Translations under genes and position numbers: made by a program
Shown: positions 9,880 to 17,086 of the stretch, piece by piece
Position numbering within the stretch: position 1 is the first letter of the stretch
Layout of the letters: each line of letters starts with the position of its first letter
NCBI RefSeq assembly: GCF_004793545.1
Contig: NZ_SRYA01000015.1
Coordinates: 37,476-101,475, forward strand
Direction of reading: 5' to 3'
DNA length: 64,000 nucleotides
From: Petralouisia muris
Lineage (GTDB): Bacteria; Bacillota; Clostridia; Lachnospirales; Lachnospiraceae
The notes under the pieces: model-generated
What the model was told of the DNA's origin: nothing
The model's input: the letters and a program-made list of their open reading frames with translations, nothing else
Databases searched by the model: none

Positions 9880-10752
9880 ATGGAGTGGATTCGAGCAGTA
9901 GAAGATGCACTTGCGTATATAGAAGAGCATATTACCGATGATTTGACAATCAGCAGAGTCGCCGCAGAAGTGAATATTTCCCCTTTTTATTTTCAAAAGG
10001 GTTTTTCCATGTTGTGTGGGTATACAATGGGAGAATATATTAGGATGCGGCGTTTATCACTGGCAGGCAGTGAGATTTTGTCATCTGGCAGAAAAGTAAT
10101 TGATCTGGCAGTTCAGTATGGCTATGATTCTCCGGACAGCTTTACAAAGGCCTTTACCCGGTTTCACGGAAGCACGCCCACGGATGTAAGGAAAAACGGC
10201 GCGCCGCTGAAATCATTTGCGCCGCTGCATATCAGATTAACCCTGGAGGGAGGCATGGTGACCGAGTACAGAATTGAGGAAAAGCCTGCCTTCAAAGTAA
10301 TGGGGCTTTCACGGATATTTTCTTACGAGTCTGCAAATGCAGAGGTTCCCAAGTATTGGGACGAGATGCATAGCTGTGCAGAGGAAAGGCCTGTGATGGG
10401 AAAGTATGGAATCTGCCTTGATGAAGAGATGACAGGAAATCAGTTTCGATATATGATCGCAGATGATTTCCGGCAGGAAGAGGCTTTGCAGAAACGTTTA
10501 GAGGAATATGAGATTCCGGCTCATATATGGGCGATTTTTCCCAGCAGAGGGCCTATGCCGATTCAGCTGCAGGAGATTAACAGAAGAATTTTTTCCCAAT
10601 GGCTTCCCTCAAGCCGGTATGAGATTGCAAAGGGGTATAATATTGAATCTTACAGCAATCCCGCTGATTTCAAATACGGAACCCAGGATTCCAGGTATTA
10701 TGCGGAAATCTGGATTCCTGTGAAAGCCTCTGTTTTACTGGCGGAAGAATGA
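9880..10752 (+). CDS. AraC-family regulator with GyrI-like effector domain
   Basis: About 290 aa: an N-terminal pair of AraC helix-turn-helix motifs (about residues 8-105, with YFQKGFSMLCGYTMGEYIRMRRLS and the second-helix pattern YGYDSPDSFTKAF), then a GyrI/BmrR-type small-molecule domain starting EYRIEEKPAFKVMG. Such proteins act as drug- or metabolite-responsive activators (Rob/SoxS-like). ATG 9880 has GGAG 6 nt upstream and gives the usual MEWI start; ATG 9868 and an upstream start at 9775 that overlaps the transglutaminase gene are alternatives. It likely regulates itself and the preceding gene; ligand unknown. Confidence 0.85.
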   Translation: MEWIRAVEDALAYIEEHITDDLTISRVAAEVNISPFYFQKGFSMLCGYTMGEYIRMRRLSLAGSEILSSGRKVIDLAVQYGYDSPDSFTKAFTRFHGSTPTDVRKNGAPLKSFAPLHIRLTLEGGMVTEYRIEEKPAFKVMGLSRIFSYESANAEVPKYWDEMHSCAEERPVMGKYGICLDEEMTGNQFRYMIADDFRQEEALQKRLEEYEIPAHIWAIFPSRGPMPIQLQEINRRIFSQWLPSSRYEIAKGYNIESYSNPADFKYGTQDSRYYAEIWIPVKASVLLAEE

Positions 10753-10832
10753 GACTAAGATTGCAGTGAGTGACGATGTATTAGCATTGTTAGTTTAAAT
10801 ATCAACGTGCCGGTACACTAGATATTTCACGG

Positions 10833-10938
10833 CGGGGCTGTCGAGAAATGACAGATTTCTCACAATATATATTGTGATTCTTTCAATGTCACAACCATAT
10901 ATTGTGTACAAATTTCATTTCCAGACAGCCCCGTTTTT
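10833..10938 (+). terminator. Nested palindromic element / terminator before spoIIGA
   Basis: Outer arms CGGGGCTGTC (10833-10842) and GACAGCCCCG (10924-10933) pair perfectly over 10 bp and are followed by T5. Inside lie a GAGAAAT/ATTTCTC hairpin (10843-10861), the perfect 16-nt palindrome CACAATATATATTGTG (10861-10876) and a related imperfect one, CACAA..TTGTG (10890-10906). It probably ends the AraC transcript; the inner palindromes are more than a terminator needs and could be operators or part of a small mobile repeat. Confidence 0.6.
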
Positions 10939-11025
10939 GTCGTATTCTGTAAAAGAATTTTTCCCAAAGTGGACAATGGTTTGACAAAAAAATCTGCATC
11001 TTCCGTTTATACTGTACTTGTCGAT
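10938..11025 (+). promoter_or_regulatory. spoIIGA promoter with long spacer and Spo0A-box-like heptamers
   Basis: TTGACA (10981-10986) and TATACT (11008-11013) are separated by 21 nt, reminiscent of the B. subtilis spoIIG promoter, which has an over-long spacer and needs Spo0A~P. Heptamers one base from the 0A box TGTCGAA occur as TGTCGTA (10938-10944), TGTCAAA on the minus strand over the -35 (10980-10986), and TGTCGAT (11019-11025). The motifs are seen; the regulation is inferred. Confidence 0.5.
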
Positions 11026-11045
11026 ATTCGGAAAGGAGGGTGTAG

Positions 11046-11831
11046 GTGAAATATGAACTATATGCAGACGTGTGGTTTCTGACAAATTTCACAATGGACA
11101 GTACAGCGCTCTGGATTGCAGGAAAGTTTATGAAACAGCAGATTCGGGCGGGAAGGCTGTTGTTGGGAAGTTTTGCAGGAACGGCTGTTTCCATGCTCCT
11201 TTTTTTTGTGTGGGACGATTATACCTGGTATCAGATCTGCGTGCATTTTTTAGTTAATCCCGGAATGGTATTCCTGTGCTATCGAAGCAGGGAGAAAAAA
11301 GAATTTCTGGGACAGTGTGCAGTTACGTATCTGGCGTTTCTTCTTTTGGGCGGCATACTGGAGTGGAGTATGCAGAATGCGGCAGGAGGTATAGATTTTG
11401 TATGGTATTTTTCGGGTGCGGCGCTGTTTCTTGCAGCGGCAAAAAAAATGCTTGGACATTTAAAAAGAGAAAAAGAAACCGTATATGACCTTCTTCTGAT
11501 TACTGGGGAAGGGAATATTTCTGTAAAGGGTTTTTACGATACGGGGAATCTTTTGATAGATCCTCTGGTGGGCCGGCCGGTACATATTATTAAAAAAGAG
11601 ATCTTAAAGGAACAGATACAGCAGGGAAAGCTTCCGGTACGTTTGATTCCCTATCACTCTCTGGGGCAGGAGTCAGGGCTGCTGGAAGCAGTTACTTTAG
11701 AGGGAATGTATATTATGCGGGAAAACCATCCGGTATACTTAAAAAAGCCTGTTTTTGGCATGGCAGAGGAAAAGTTATTTCAGAATGACAAATGCGAAGT
11801 GATATTAAATGGAAAAAGTATGGAGAATTGA
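11046..11831 (+). CDS. spoIIGA: Sigma-E processing peptidase SpoIIGA
   Basis: Membrane-embedded aspartic protease that removes the pro-sequence of sigma-E in the mother cell after septation. The 261-aa protein starts with KYELYADVWFLTNF, typical of the family, has five hydrophobic segments in the first half, and carries the protease motif FYDTGNLLIDP (catalytic Asp) in the C-terminal domain. GTG start at 11046 with AAGGAGGG 5-6 nt upstream. It is directly followed by sigE, its substrate, whose ribosome-binding site overlaps the spoIIGA stop. Confidence 0.93.
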   Translation: MKYELYADVWFLTNFTMDSTALWIAGKFMKQQIRAGRLLLGSFAGTAVSMLLFFVWDDYTWYQICVHFLVNPGMVFLCYRSREKKEFLGQCAVTYLAFLLLGGILEWSMQNAAGGIDFVWYFSGAALFLAAAKKMLGHLKREKETVYDLLLITGEGNISVKGFYDTGNLLIDPLVGRPVHIIKKEILKEQIQQGKLPVRLIPYHSLGQESGLLEAVTLEGMYIMRENHPVYLKKPVFGMAEEKLFQNDKCEVILNGKSMEN

Positions 11832-11843
11832 AGGAGGATGATT

Positions 11844-12584
11844 ATGTATATCAAAATCACAATACCGCGGCATTTTCAATTAAAGCTGATCCCAACGATA
11901 CGGAATCTGCTGTTATTGAAAAAAGGGGATGTCCACTATATCGGAGGAGCGGAAATTCTGCCGCCGCCGTTGGAAACAGTGGAAGAGAACCGATGTATTC
12001 AGATGCTTGCAGGGGAAGAGTCGGAAAATGCCAGAAGCGTGCTGATTGAACATAATCTGCGGCTGGTGGTGTACATAGCGAAGAAATTTGATAACACGGG
12101 AATTGGAGTGGAGGACCTGATTTCTATTGGAACCATAGGACTGATCAAAGCAATCAATACCTTTAATCCCACCAAAAATATTAAGCTGGCCACCTACGCT
12201 TCCCGGTGTATTGAAAATGAAATTCTCATGTATTTAAGGCGGAATAACAAGACCAGAATGGAGGTTTCCATTGATGAGCCCCTGAATGTGGACTGGGATG
12301 GAAATGAACTTCTTCTGTCAGATATTTTAGGAACGGATGAGGATATTATTTATCGGGATATTGAAACGGAAGTGGAGAAAAATCTTTTGAAAAAGGCGGT
12401 GGAAAAGCTGTCAGACAGAGAACGTACCATTGTAGAGCTGCGGTTCGGCTTAAACAGTCCTCAGGGAGAGGAGATGACCCAGAAAGAAGTTGCGGATCTT
12501 CTTGGGATTTCCCAGTCTTATATTTCACGGTTAGAGAAGAAGATTATGAAACGTTTGAAAAAAGAAATCGTCAAACTTGAATAG
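11844..12584 (+). CDS. sigE: Sporulation sigma factor SigE
   Basis: Mother-cell-specific sigma-70 family factor, made as a pro-protein. 246 aa: an N-terminal hydrophobic/basic pro-region (about residues 1-27), region 2 ([36 protein letters not shown]), and region 4 with the [27 protein letters not shown] 11844 is preceded by AAGGAGG at 6 nt; an ATG at 11838 is too close to it. Coupled to spoIIGA. Unlike many relatives, sigG does not follow in the same direction; an MBL gene intervenes and sigG is inverted. Confidence 0.95.
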   Translation: MYIKITIPRHFQLKLIPTIRNLLLLKKGDVHYIGGAEILPPPLETVEENRCIQMLAGEESENARSVLIEHNLRLVVYIAKKFDNTGIGVEDLISIGTIGLIKAINTFNPTKNIKLATYASRCIENEILMYLRRNNKTRMEVSIDEPLNVDWDGNELLLSDILGTDEDIIYRDIETEVEKNLLKKAVEKLSDRERTIVELRFGLNSPQGEEMTQKEVADLLGISQSYISRLEKKIMKRLKKEIVKLE

Positions 12585-12598
12585 ATATGATATACTTT

Positions 12599-12688
12599 AT
12601 CATGAGGAGGGACCCAGCTCTGCTGGGAGGAGCCCTGATGATTTATCATGAGGAGGGACCCAGCTCTGCTGGGAGGAGCCCTGATGAT
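12599..12688 (+). repeat. Tandem pair of GGA-rich hairpin motifs (locus A)
   Basis: Two 44-nt copies (12599-12642 and 12645-12688; period 46), nearly identical. Each has outer arms ATCATGAGG / CCTGATGAT (one G-G mismatch), an inner hairpin CCCAGC-TCT-GCTGGG, and AGGAGGGA / GGGAGGAG strands facing each other in the internal loop. TATACT sits 2 bp before the first copy. The pair lies between sigE and the MBL-fold gene. A related pair with different but still complementary stem bases occurs at 15203-15295, which supports an RNA structure. No family name can be given from sight. Confidence 0.75.
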
Positions 12689-12744
12689 TTGTAACAGGTT
12701 AAAGTAGTAACACAATATAAATTTTTCACAAAGGAGATGGTAAT

Positions 12745-14343
12745 TTGAAGCTTGAATTTTTGGGGGCAGCCCATGAGGTAACCGGAAGCTGTCATTATGT
12801 GAAGATGGGGGATATTCATCTTTTGGTAGACTGCGGAATGGAGCAGGGGCCGGATTTGTATAAGAATCAGGATATTCCGGTGAAAACAGCGGATATTGAT
12901 TATGTATTGATTACGCATGCCCATATTGACCATTCTGGATTATTGCCGCTGCTTTACAGTCATGGCTTTCGGGGGAAAGTCTACGCCACCAGGGCGACGG
13001 CGGAATTGTGCCATATTATGCTCAAAGATTCTGCCCATATCCAGATGTTTGAAGCGGAATGGCGGAACCGGAAAGGGAGGCGCGCCGGGAAGCCTCTGAT
13101 AGAGCCTATGTATACCATGGAAGATGCTATTGGGGTGCTGAATCTTTTCATTCCATGCGAATATGGGGAAATTATTACATTATGCCCGGAAATCACGATT
13201 CGTTTTGTGGACGCCGGCCATTTGCTTGGCTCTTCCAGTATTGAAATCTGGGGAACGGAAGAGGGAAAACAGGTAAAACTGGTGTTTTCCGGTGATATCG
13301 GCCATGGAAATAAACCGCTGATCCGCAATCCTCAGTATATCAGAGAAGCGGATTATGTGATTGTGGAATCCACTTATGGGGATCGGCTGCACCAGGATCC
13401 GCCGGATTACGCCAAAGAACTGGCAGCCGTATGCCGGGAGACATTTACCAGGGGAGGCAATCTGGTGATTCCCGCCTTTTCTGTAGGAAGAACCCAGGAA
13501 ATGCTGTATTTTTTCCGAAAAATTAAAACAGAGGGGCTGCTGCCGGATTTTTCAGATTTTGAAGTGTATATTGACAGTCCCCTGGCCGTGGAGGCAACCA
13601 GCATTTTTCACAAAAATGTCAAAGAGTGTTTTGACCATGAGGCTCTGGAACTGGTGCGGAAAGGAAAGAATCCCATCAGTTTTCCGGGACTTAAGGTTGC
13701 GGTTTCCAGTGAAGAATCCAAGATGATTAACTTTATCCAGAAACCAATTGTCATTATTTCAGCCTCCGGCATGTGTGAGGCTGGACGCATTCGGCATCAT
13801 TTGAAGCACAACCTTTGGCGTGAGGATTCAACAATTCTGTTTGTAGGCTATCAGGTGCCGGGAACCCTGGGAAACATTCTTCTGAACGGAGGAAAGGAAG
13901 TAAAACTCTTTGGGGAAGCCATTGAGGTGCATGCGCAGATTAAAAATCTGGCAGGAATCAGCGGCCATGCAGATCAACAGCATCTTTTGGAGTGGATAAA
14001 GGCATTTGGGGAAACGCCCAAACGGGTATTTGTGGTTCACGGAGAAGACAGTGTCTGTGATGCCTTTGCATCGCTGATTACCAGAGAAACCGGGCTTGAA
14101 GCAACAGCCCCCTACAGCGGAGACATTTATGATTTGGAAACAAATGTATGTCTGGCTCAGGGAAGCCGGGAAAAGAAGGTTTCCAAAACGAAGGAATCCC
14201 GTGCCGTTTCCAATGTATTCGCAAGGCTTTTGGCAGCCGGAGAACGGCTGCTTGCCCTTATCCGTAAATCGGAAGGGCGGCCCAACAAAGAACTTGGGAA
14301 ATTTGCCGATCAGATTAACTCTCTCTGCGATAAGTGGGAGTAA
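12745..14343 (+). CDS. MBL-fold beta-CASP metallo-hydrolase, RNA-processing type
   Basis: 532-aa metallo-beta-lactamase-fold protein with the metal-binding HAHIDHSG, a later DAGHLLGS, GDIG, and beta-CASP features (PAFSVGRTQEMLY; GYQVPGTLG; ISGHADQQ near the C-terminus). This is the family of CPSF-like/YsH1-like ribonucleases acting on RNA; related bacterial proteins are annotated as mRNA 3'-end processing or exoribonuclease. TTG start with AAGGAG 8 nt upstream. Preceded by the tandem RNA motif; its last 29 bp overlap the convergent sigG gene. An RNase role is family inference; the substrate is unknown. Confidence 0.85.
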   Translation: MKLEFLGAAHEVTGSCHYVKMGDIHLLVDCGMEQGPDLYKNQDIPVKTADIDYVLITHAHIDHSGLLPLLYSHGFRGKVYATRATAELCHIMLKDSAHIQMFEAEWRNRKGRRAGKPLIEPMYTMEDAIGVLNLFIPCEYGEIITLCPEITIRFVDAGHLLGSSSIEIWGTEEGKQVKLVFSGDIGHGNKPLIRNPQYIREADYVIVESTYGDRLHQDPPDYAKELAAVCRETFTRGGNLVIPAFSVGRTQEMLYFFRKIKTEGLLPDFSDFEVYIDSPLAVEATSIFHKNVKECFDHEALELVRKGKNPISFPGLKVAVSSEESKMINFIQKPIVIISASGMCEAGRIRHHLKHNLWREDSTILFVGYQVPGTLGNILLNGGKEVKLFGEAIEVHAQIKNLAGISGHADQQHLLEWIKAFGETPKRVFVVHGEDSVCDAFASLITRETGLEATAPYSGDIYDLETNVCLAQGSREKKVSKTKESRAVSNVFARLLAAGERLLALIRKSEGRPNKELGKFADQINSLCDKWE

Positions 14344-15118
14344 GGGAGAGATAGTTTTTCATATTTTTTAAAGCGGATTTTTCCAATCTGCTGACCTGGG
14401 CCTGGGAGATGTGGATTTCTTCTGCCACTTCCATTTGGGTTTTTCCCTCAAAGAAGCGGAGCTTGATAATGTAATTTTCCCGTTCGTTCAGCCGCTTCAT
14501 GGCGTCGCTTAAGGAAAGCTCTTCCACCCAGGTTTCTTCTTTATTTTTTTTGTCGCTGATTTGATCCATTACATAGAGGGTGTCGCCGCCGTCTGTGTAG
14601 ACCGGATCATAAAGACTGACGGGACATTGAATGGCATCTAGGGCAAATACAATATCCTCTTTTGGAATATCAATTTCTTTGGCGATATCCTCTATGGTGG
14701 GTTCTCTGGAAAGCTCTTTGGACAGCAGCTCTCTTGCATGGATTGCCTTGTATGCAGTGTCTCTTAGGGAGCGGCTTACCCGGATGGAATTATTGTCCCT
14801 GAGATACCGCCTGATTTCGCCGATAATCATGGGAACCGCATAGGTGGAAAATTTTACTCCGATGTCAGGATTGAAATTGTCGATGGATTTGATTAACCCA
14901 ATGCACCCGATCTGGAATAAATCGTCTACATTTTCATTACTGTTGGAGAATCTCTTGATTACGCTTAAAACAAGGCGGAGATTGCCCTTAATATAAGTTT
15001 CACGTGCATTCTGATCTCCCGCCTTAATGCGGGAAAACAAGTCACTTTTTTCTTCTTCTTTTAATACCGGGAGTTTTGCAGTGTTGACCCCGCAAATCTC
15101 TACTTTGTATGCAGCCAT
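14315..15118 (-). CDS. sigG: Forespore sigma factor SigG
   Basis: Late forespore sigma factor of the SigB/F/G group. 267 aa, starting AAYKVEICGVNTAKLP, the SpoIIAB/anti-sigma-responsive N-terminus typical of SigG, then region 2 (NLRLVLSVIKRF..DDLFQIGCIGLIKS), region 3 and region 4 HTH (QMEVAEEIHISQAQVSRLEK). GGAGG lies 7 nt before the start on the minus strand. It is convergent with, and overlaps by 29 bp, the MBL gene, instead of following sigE as in Bacillus and many clostridia. Confidence 0.95.
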   Translation of the reverse strand: MAAYKVEICGVNTAKLPVLKEEEKSDLFSRIKAGDQNARETYIKGNLRLVLSVIKRFSNSNENVDDLFQIGCIGLIKSIDNFNPDIGVKFSTYAVPMIIGEIRRYLRDNNSIRVSRSLRDTAYKAIHARELLSKELSREPTIEDIAKEIDIPKEDIVFALDAIQCPVSLYDPVYTDGGDTLYVMDQISDKKNKEETWVEELSLSDAMKRLNERENYIIKLRFFEGKTQMEVAEEIHISQAQVSRLEKSALKNMKNYLSLTPTYRRES

Positions 15119-15149
15119 GATGTTACCTCCGGAAAGTTTAATGTATTAA

Positions 15150-15180
15150 AAGAATGCACGTAATTTGCCACTTTTATTCA
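15150..15180 (-). promoter_or_regulatory. Candidate SigF/SigG-type promoter of sigG
   Basis: On the minus strand TGAATA (15175-15180) and CATTCTT (15150-15156) are 18 nt apart, close to the forespore consensus TGMATA-N17/18-CATNHTA and 32 nt before the sigG start. Fits known sigG autoregulation; inference from motif only. Confidence 0.4.
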
Positions 15181-15202
15181 AGAAATTTTCGTGGTATAAT
15201 TT

Positions 15203-15295
15203 ATCATGAGGAGGGACCCATCGAAGATGGGAGGAGACCTGATGATTGTTATCATGAGGATTTATCCATCGAAGATGGGAGGAGACCCTCAACGA
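15203..15295 (+). repeat. Tandem pair of GGA-rich hairpin motifs (locus B)
   Basis: Copy 3 (15203-15246) has the same outer arms as locus A but inner hairpin CCCATC-GAA-GATGGG in place of CCCAGC-TCT-GCTGGG, so both sides of the stem changed together. Copy 4 (15251-15295) is diverged: GATTTAT replaces GAGGGAC and its 3' arm CCTCAACGAT now pairs fully with ATCATGAGG apart from a bulge and one mismatch. TATAAT (15195-15200) again sits 2 bp upstream. The pair ends 25 nt before the next gene, so it forms or joins its leader. Confidence 0.75.
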
Positions 15296-15320
15296 TTTAT
15301 GTTAGAAGGAGAAAACAACA

Positions 15321-15908
15321 ATGAAAGATGCAATAGATAAGAGGAATGACAGAGAAAGAATTGCAAGAAGCATTGTAAAACGCAGAAATATTGTGTATAT
15401 CAGCCAAGAAGAGCTGAATCGGAAACAGCGGGAAGAGGAACGGAAGCTGAAGCAGGAAAGAACGGAAGCAGCGGAACAGCTTGTGAAACAATTTAAAGAC
15501 GAAGCGAAGCAAAAGCAGGCAATGGAGATTGAACGTCTGCTGGCAGAACAGGCTATGCTGGAAAAGCAGCTGGAAACTGGAATGGACGCCACCGGCAAGA
15601 AGCCTATGAATGATATTACACAGGAAAGAGTAGAGGCGATTTTAAGTGAAAAGAACAAACAATTGGAAATTATTGTATCTTCCGGCGGTTTATTGGTGGA
15701 GCAGGAAGCCGGGCCGGTGGAAATATCTGTACCAGAAGAGAATCCGGTCCATGAGTCTCCAACAGAAACAGACTCTGCACAGCATATTGTGTCAGCTTCC
15801 GAGACAGATGGCCCGGACGGTGAAACAGATGCTAAGCCGCTGACACAGGCAGATGCTTCGGTACAGGAGGATGGTATACAGTTAGAAGAAAGTGTGGCAG
15901 CAGAATGA
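15321..15908 (+). CDS. Hypothetical coiled-coil protein
   Basis: 195 aa, no family recognised. Residues about 30-90 are highly charged with heptad character (EELNRKQREEERKLKQE, QAMEIERLLAEQAMLEKQ), predicting a long coiled coil; the remainder is acidic, Ser/Thr/Glu-rich and probably disordered. No signal peptide or membrane helix. AGAAGGAG lies 9 nt before the ATG. It follows the second tandem RNA motif by 25 nt and is divergent from sigG. Its stop overlaps (ATGA) the start of a 51-codon reading frame, suggesting a two-gene unit. Confidence 0.75.
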   Translation: MKDAIDKRNDRERIARSIVKRRNIVYISQEELNRKQREEERKLKQERTEAAEQLVKQFKDEAKQKQAMEIERLLAEQAMLEKQLETGMDATGKKPMNDITQERVEAILSEKNKQLEIIVSSGGLLVEQEAGPVEISVPEENPVHESPTETDSAQHIVSASETDGPDGETDAKPLTQADASVQEDGIQLEESVAAE

Positions 15909-16060
15909 TGAAAGAATCGGAAAAAAGAAAACGGCAGCAGGAAGAAACGGCCAGGAAAGCTCAGAGGGAACCAGGTCCTCTGAGTGAAACCTGGTCCCAG
16001 GACGCCCAGGATGAACTGGAAGATTTTATTGAACAACAGGGAATTTATATCCGTCAATAG
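15905..16060 (+). CDS. Small hypothetical protein, coupled to upstream gene
   Basis: 51 codons from ATG 15905 to TAG 16058-16060. The start overlaps the preceding stop as ATGA. The product is charged (MMKESEKRKRQQEETARK) with an acidic amphipathic C-terminus (DELEDFIEQQGIYI). No recognised domain. The last 35 bp run into the convergent AraC gene. Coupling to the upstream coiled-coil gene is the main support; it might be a chance frame. Confidence 0.45.
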   Translation: MMKESEKRKRQQEETARKAQREPGPLSETWSQDAQDELEDFIEQQGIYIRQ

Positions 16061-16919
16061 CGGAGAGGGAAAAAGTTTTTGGAGATATTCCGTAAAATTT
16101 GCGGAAAGCCCGCAGGAAAGTGGAATAATCTGAGAAACCGCACTTAGCGGCGGCTTTCAGTACAGGGGTGCCTCCCCGCATCAGATCTGCCGAATGCAGC
16201 AGACGTTTCTGCTGAACATAACTGTGAAGGGTATAGCCGGTGGTTTCCTTAAATTTGTGCATTAAGTAATATTTACTGACATAGAATCGGTCTGCCAGCG
16301 CTTCATTGGATAAATCTTCTGCCAGATGGGTATTGATATAGGTTAAAATATCCGTAATCCGCTGATCGTAACGGGAAGCAGAATCATCCAGTTGATATGT
16401 TTCAGGGAGAAAAATACGGTTTAAGTATACCATAAACTGTAAAAAATAAGACTGGCTTAAGAGTTCATGTCCAAATTCTCTGCTTTCCAGAGAAGATTCC
16501 AGTTGATGGAGCAGCGTCTGGATCTCTGTCTGCAGCGTCTGGTTTAAGCGGATCAGATTAAAACTTTTTTCCGTAGTGGCAGTAAAGCACTGAGACAGGT
16601 CGCAGGAATGAGTTGCCTGGGTCTGAATGTAATCTGGCTGCAGCCACAGAACCACCCTCTCATAGGTGACATTGGGATCGATGACAGGCTTGTGAATATC
16701 ATGATGATTGATGAGAAGGATGTCCCAGGGCTTTAAGTCATAGGCTTTTCCTTCCACAAGGTAGGTGACATTGCCAGATAGAAAGATGATAATTTTATTA
16801 AAATCATGATAATGAAATTCAAATTCCTGATTTTTTTTATCTTTCAGATGGAACAGACGAAAATTCTGATGAAGGTATCCCGTCTGTTTTTCGCTGCTGA
16901 TTTGTGCTATGTCTTCCAT
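16026..16919 (-). CDS. AraC-family transcriptional regulator with cupin sensor
   Basis: 297 aa: N-terminal cupin-like domain (FHYHDFNKIIIFLSGNVTYLVEGKAYDLKPWDILLINHHDIH, with several metal-type histidines) and a C-terminal AraC double HTH (ALADRFYVSKYYLMHKFKETTG ... CGFSDYSTFLRAFRKFYG). AAAGGAGA about 7 nt before the start. Divergent from the DapF-family gene with a shared A/T-rich intergenic region of about 170 bp, so it may control that gene as well as itself. AraC-cupin proteins usually sense sugars or related small molecules; the ligand here is unknown. Confidence 0.88.
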   Translation of the reverse strand: MEDIAQISSEKQTGYLHQNFRLFHLKDKKNQEFEFHYHDFNKIIIFLSGNVTYLVEGKAYDLKPWDILLINHHDIHKPVIDPNVTYERVVLWLQPDYIQTQATHSCDLSQCFTATTEKSFNLIRLNQTLQTEIQTLLHQLESSLESREFGHELLSQSYFLQFMVYLNRIFLPETYQLDDSASRYDQRITDILTYINTHLAEDLSNEALADRFYVSKYYLMHKFKETTGYTLHSYVQQKRLLHSADLMRGGTPVLKAAAKCGFSDYSTFLRAFRKFYGISPKTFSLSAIDGYKFPVVQ

Positions 16920-17086
16920 ATATAATCTCCTTTCGTATTTATACCAACGAGCATATTTATTTAATCATACCGCATTTTTTGCAATATTTCAAGCAATATA
17001 TTCTCTATGATATGCAAAAAGAATGAGTTAAAATGGTATTAGAATGAAACCAGAGCATAAGGCATAGTTTGAAAGGAGAGAATGCT

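Noticed and set aside
15302..16057. 251-codon minus-strand frame opposite the coiled-coil gene
   Set aside because: Ser/Phe-rich antisense product of Glu/Lys-rich coding sequence, no start site; the plus-strand gene has a strong ribosome-binding site.
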